From: Mariluticola halotolerans
GTDB taxonomy: Bacteria; Pseudomonadota; Alphaproteobacteria; Rhizobiales; Devosiaceae
Direction of reading: 5' to 3'
DNA length: 64,000 bases
Assembly: GCF_021611515.1 (NCBI RefSeq)
Contig: NZ_CP090960.1
Span: forward strand, 3,020,001 to 3,084,000
A program made the position numbers and the translations under genes. Shown here piece by piece: positions 63,245 to 64,000 of the stretch; position 1 is the first letter of the stretch; each line of letters starts with the position of its first letter. The notes under the pieces are model-generated. The model saw nothing but the letters and a program-made list of their open reading frames with translations. It was not told the DNA's origin and ran no database searches.

Positions 63245-63353
63245 TGCCGCATCCGGCGGGTGCGGCAACGCACCTGCCATTTTCCCGGGCAATTATCAGT
63301 TATTGGATGTGTGTGGTGGCACGGGCAGGGCTTATGCGGCATATGCCCTGCCT
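63245..63353. terminator. Two hairpins between convergent ABC genes
   Basis: GCCGCATCC-ggc-GGGTGCGGC (63246-63266 or so) is a GC-rich stem just after permease 2. A longer one, GGCAGGGC-TTATG-cgg-CATAT-GCCCTGCC at 63325-63353, has 12 pairs and one mismatch with a 3-base loop. Neither has a long T-run, but their place between converging genes suggests bidirectional termination or mRNA stabilisation. Confidence 0.55.
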
Positions 63354-63467
63354 GCTTACCGTGTATTTGCGTGCCATTCGTGCTTGCACAGGACGTCGAG
63401 AGCAGTCGACGCCTTGTGCAGGCAGATTGTGGTTGAGGCCGTTTCAGCCGTTTGGAAGGGTGTCTGT

Positions 63468-64000
63468 TCAGTTGACGTGGTAGGCTTGGCCTGCCTGATC
63501 GAACAGGTGAACGGCCGTTGTATCGAAGCCGATATTGATCCGGTCCCCCGGGGCAATTTCGGAGCGGCCGGTATCCTGGGCAATCAGTTCAGTGCCATCG
63601 TCAAGTGTGCAGTAAACGAGTGTGCGCTCGCCTAAGCGTTCCACCACGCCGGCTTTTGCCTGTGCGCTTGTGGCGTCGTCATTGGAGGAGGTGACCCGAA
63701 CGCCTTCTGGACGAATGCCCAGTTCGTAGGCGCCGGAGCTGGGCACCTTGAGGCTGAGCGGTAGTTCGGAGCCATTGCCAAGCCGTGCTACGGTGTTTGA
63801 AGCGGTATCGACCTCCGCATGCATGAAATTCATGCCGGGACTGCCGACAAAGCCCGCGACAAAGCGCGATTGCGGCCTTAGATAGACTTCCATCGGTGTG
63901 CCGATCTGCTCGATCCGGCGGTCGTTCAAAACGACAATCCGGTCGGCAAGGGTCATGGCTTCTGTCTGGTCGTGGGTCACATAAATCATGGTCGCCTGCA
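63468..64000 (-). CDS. ABC transporter ATP-binding protein, C-terminal part (UgpC/MsmK type)
   Basis: Only the C-terminal about 177 residues lie in the window; the gene continues past its right edge. Visible are the H-loop region [20 protein letters not shown], then [20 protein letters not shown] and [18 protein letters not shown], typical of sugar-type ABC ATPases, followed by a TOBE domain with [12 protein letters not shown]. The ATPase is likely to energise the CUT1 permeases just to the left, although it is transcribed towards them. Walker A and the signature motif are outside the window. Confidence 0.9.
   Translation of the reverse strand, partial: QATMIYVTHDQTEAMTLADRIVVLNDRRIEQIGTPMEVYLRPQSRFVAGFVGSPGMNFMHAEVDTASNTVARLGNGSELPLSLKVPSSGAYELGIRPEGVRVTSSNDDATSAQAKAGVVERLGERTLVYCTLDDGTELIAQDTGRSEIAPGDRINIGFDTTAVHLFDQAGQAYHVN

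Noticed and set aside
1-64000. CRISPR arrays, rRNA genes or insertion sequences
   Set aside because: No regularly spaced repeats, rRNA-like segments or transposase genes were seen; the only integrase is a fragment at 30690-30890.

Overview
The window reads as alphaproteobacterial DNA of moderately high GC, probably Hyphomicrobiales or Rhodobacterales. This rests on the DUF2840/DUF2274/DUF736 conjugation module, the tripartite tricarboxylate (Tct) and TRAP transporters, and tRNA-Met remnants of alphaproteobacterial type. It splits into four blocks.

(1) 1-24.15 kb is the right part of an integrative conjugative element. Gene order is excisionase-like HTH, DUF2840, TraF peptidase, VirD2-like relaxase, cargo pair, TraG coupling protein, CopG-like protein, trbBCDE-J-L-F-G-I, DUF2274, DUF736, then a second cargo block. 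The conjugation genes are tightly packed, with many ATGA-type overlaps. Cargo 1 (3.7-6.1 kb, minus strand) pairs an NdpA/NA37-type nucleoid-associated protein with a C-terminally membrane-anchored protein. Cargo 2 (19.06-23.8 kb) is a coupled four-gene cassette: ImmA/IrrE metallopeptidase-macrodomain fusion; P-loop kinase fused to a PurZ-like adenylosuccinate synthetase with Ser at the catalytic Asp position; a small protein resembling the ADP-ribosyltransferase toxin fold; and an HExxH metallopeptidase. I regard this cassette as the best candidate for an undescribed system, probably anti-phage or toxin-antitoxin-like.

(2) 24.1-32.0 kb is a second, decaying island. Two 40-bp direct repeats of a tRNA-Met 3' end (24112-24151 and 31946-31985) bracket it. 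It carries a TcmP/DUF5131 (Gp37/Gp68) pair, a sulfotransferase with a divergent LysR regulator, small secreted proteins, a truncated P4-type integrase and the relic of a retron-like reverse transcriptase. The layout implies tandem integrations at one tRNA gene whose intact copy lies left of the window.

(3) 34.2-57.1 kb is a catabolic supercluster for an unidentified organic acid. It holds TctABC and TRAP (DctPQM) transporters, aconitase-family large and small subunits, a two-subunit class I fumarase-type hydro-lyase, a CaiB/BaiF CoA-transferase, enoyl-CoA hydratase and FadJ-like bifunctional enzyme, alpha/beta hydrolase, two GSTs, a carboxymuconolactone decarboxylase-like protein, aldehyde dehydrogenase, GMC oxidoreductase, D-2-hydroxyacid dehydrogenase and flavin reductase. 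A HutC-type GntR regulator sits in the middle. Palindromes centred on CTAG, with half-sites like CATWAAn/nTTWATG, recur in front of most of these transcription units and suggest one regulon.

(4) 57.5-64 kb is an arabinoside-utilisation operon: ArsR-type regulator, GH51 alpha-L-arabinofuranosidase, ABC sugar-binding protein and two permeases. A convergent ABC ATPase gene is cut by the window end. No rRNA, intact tRNA, CRISPR array or recognisable insertion sequence was seen.
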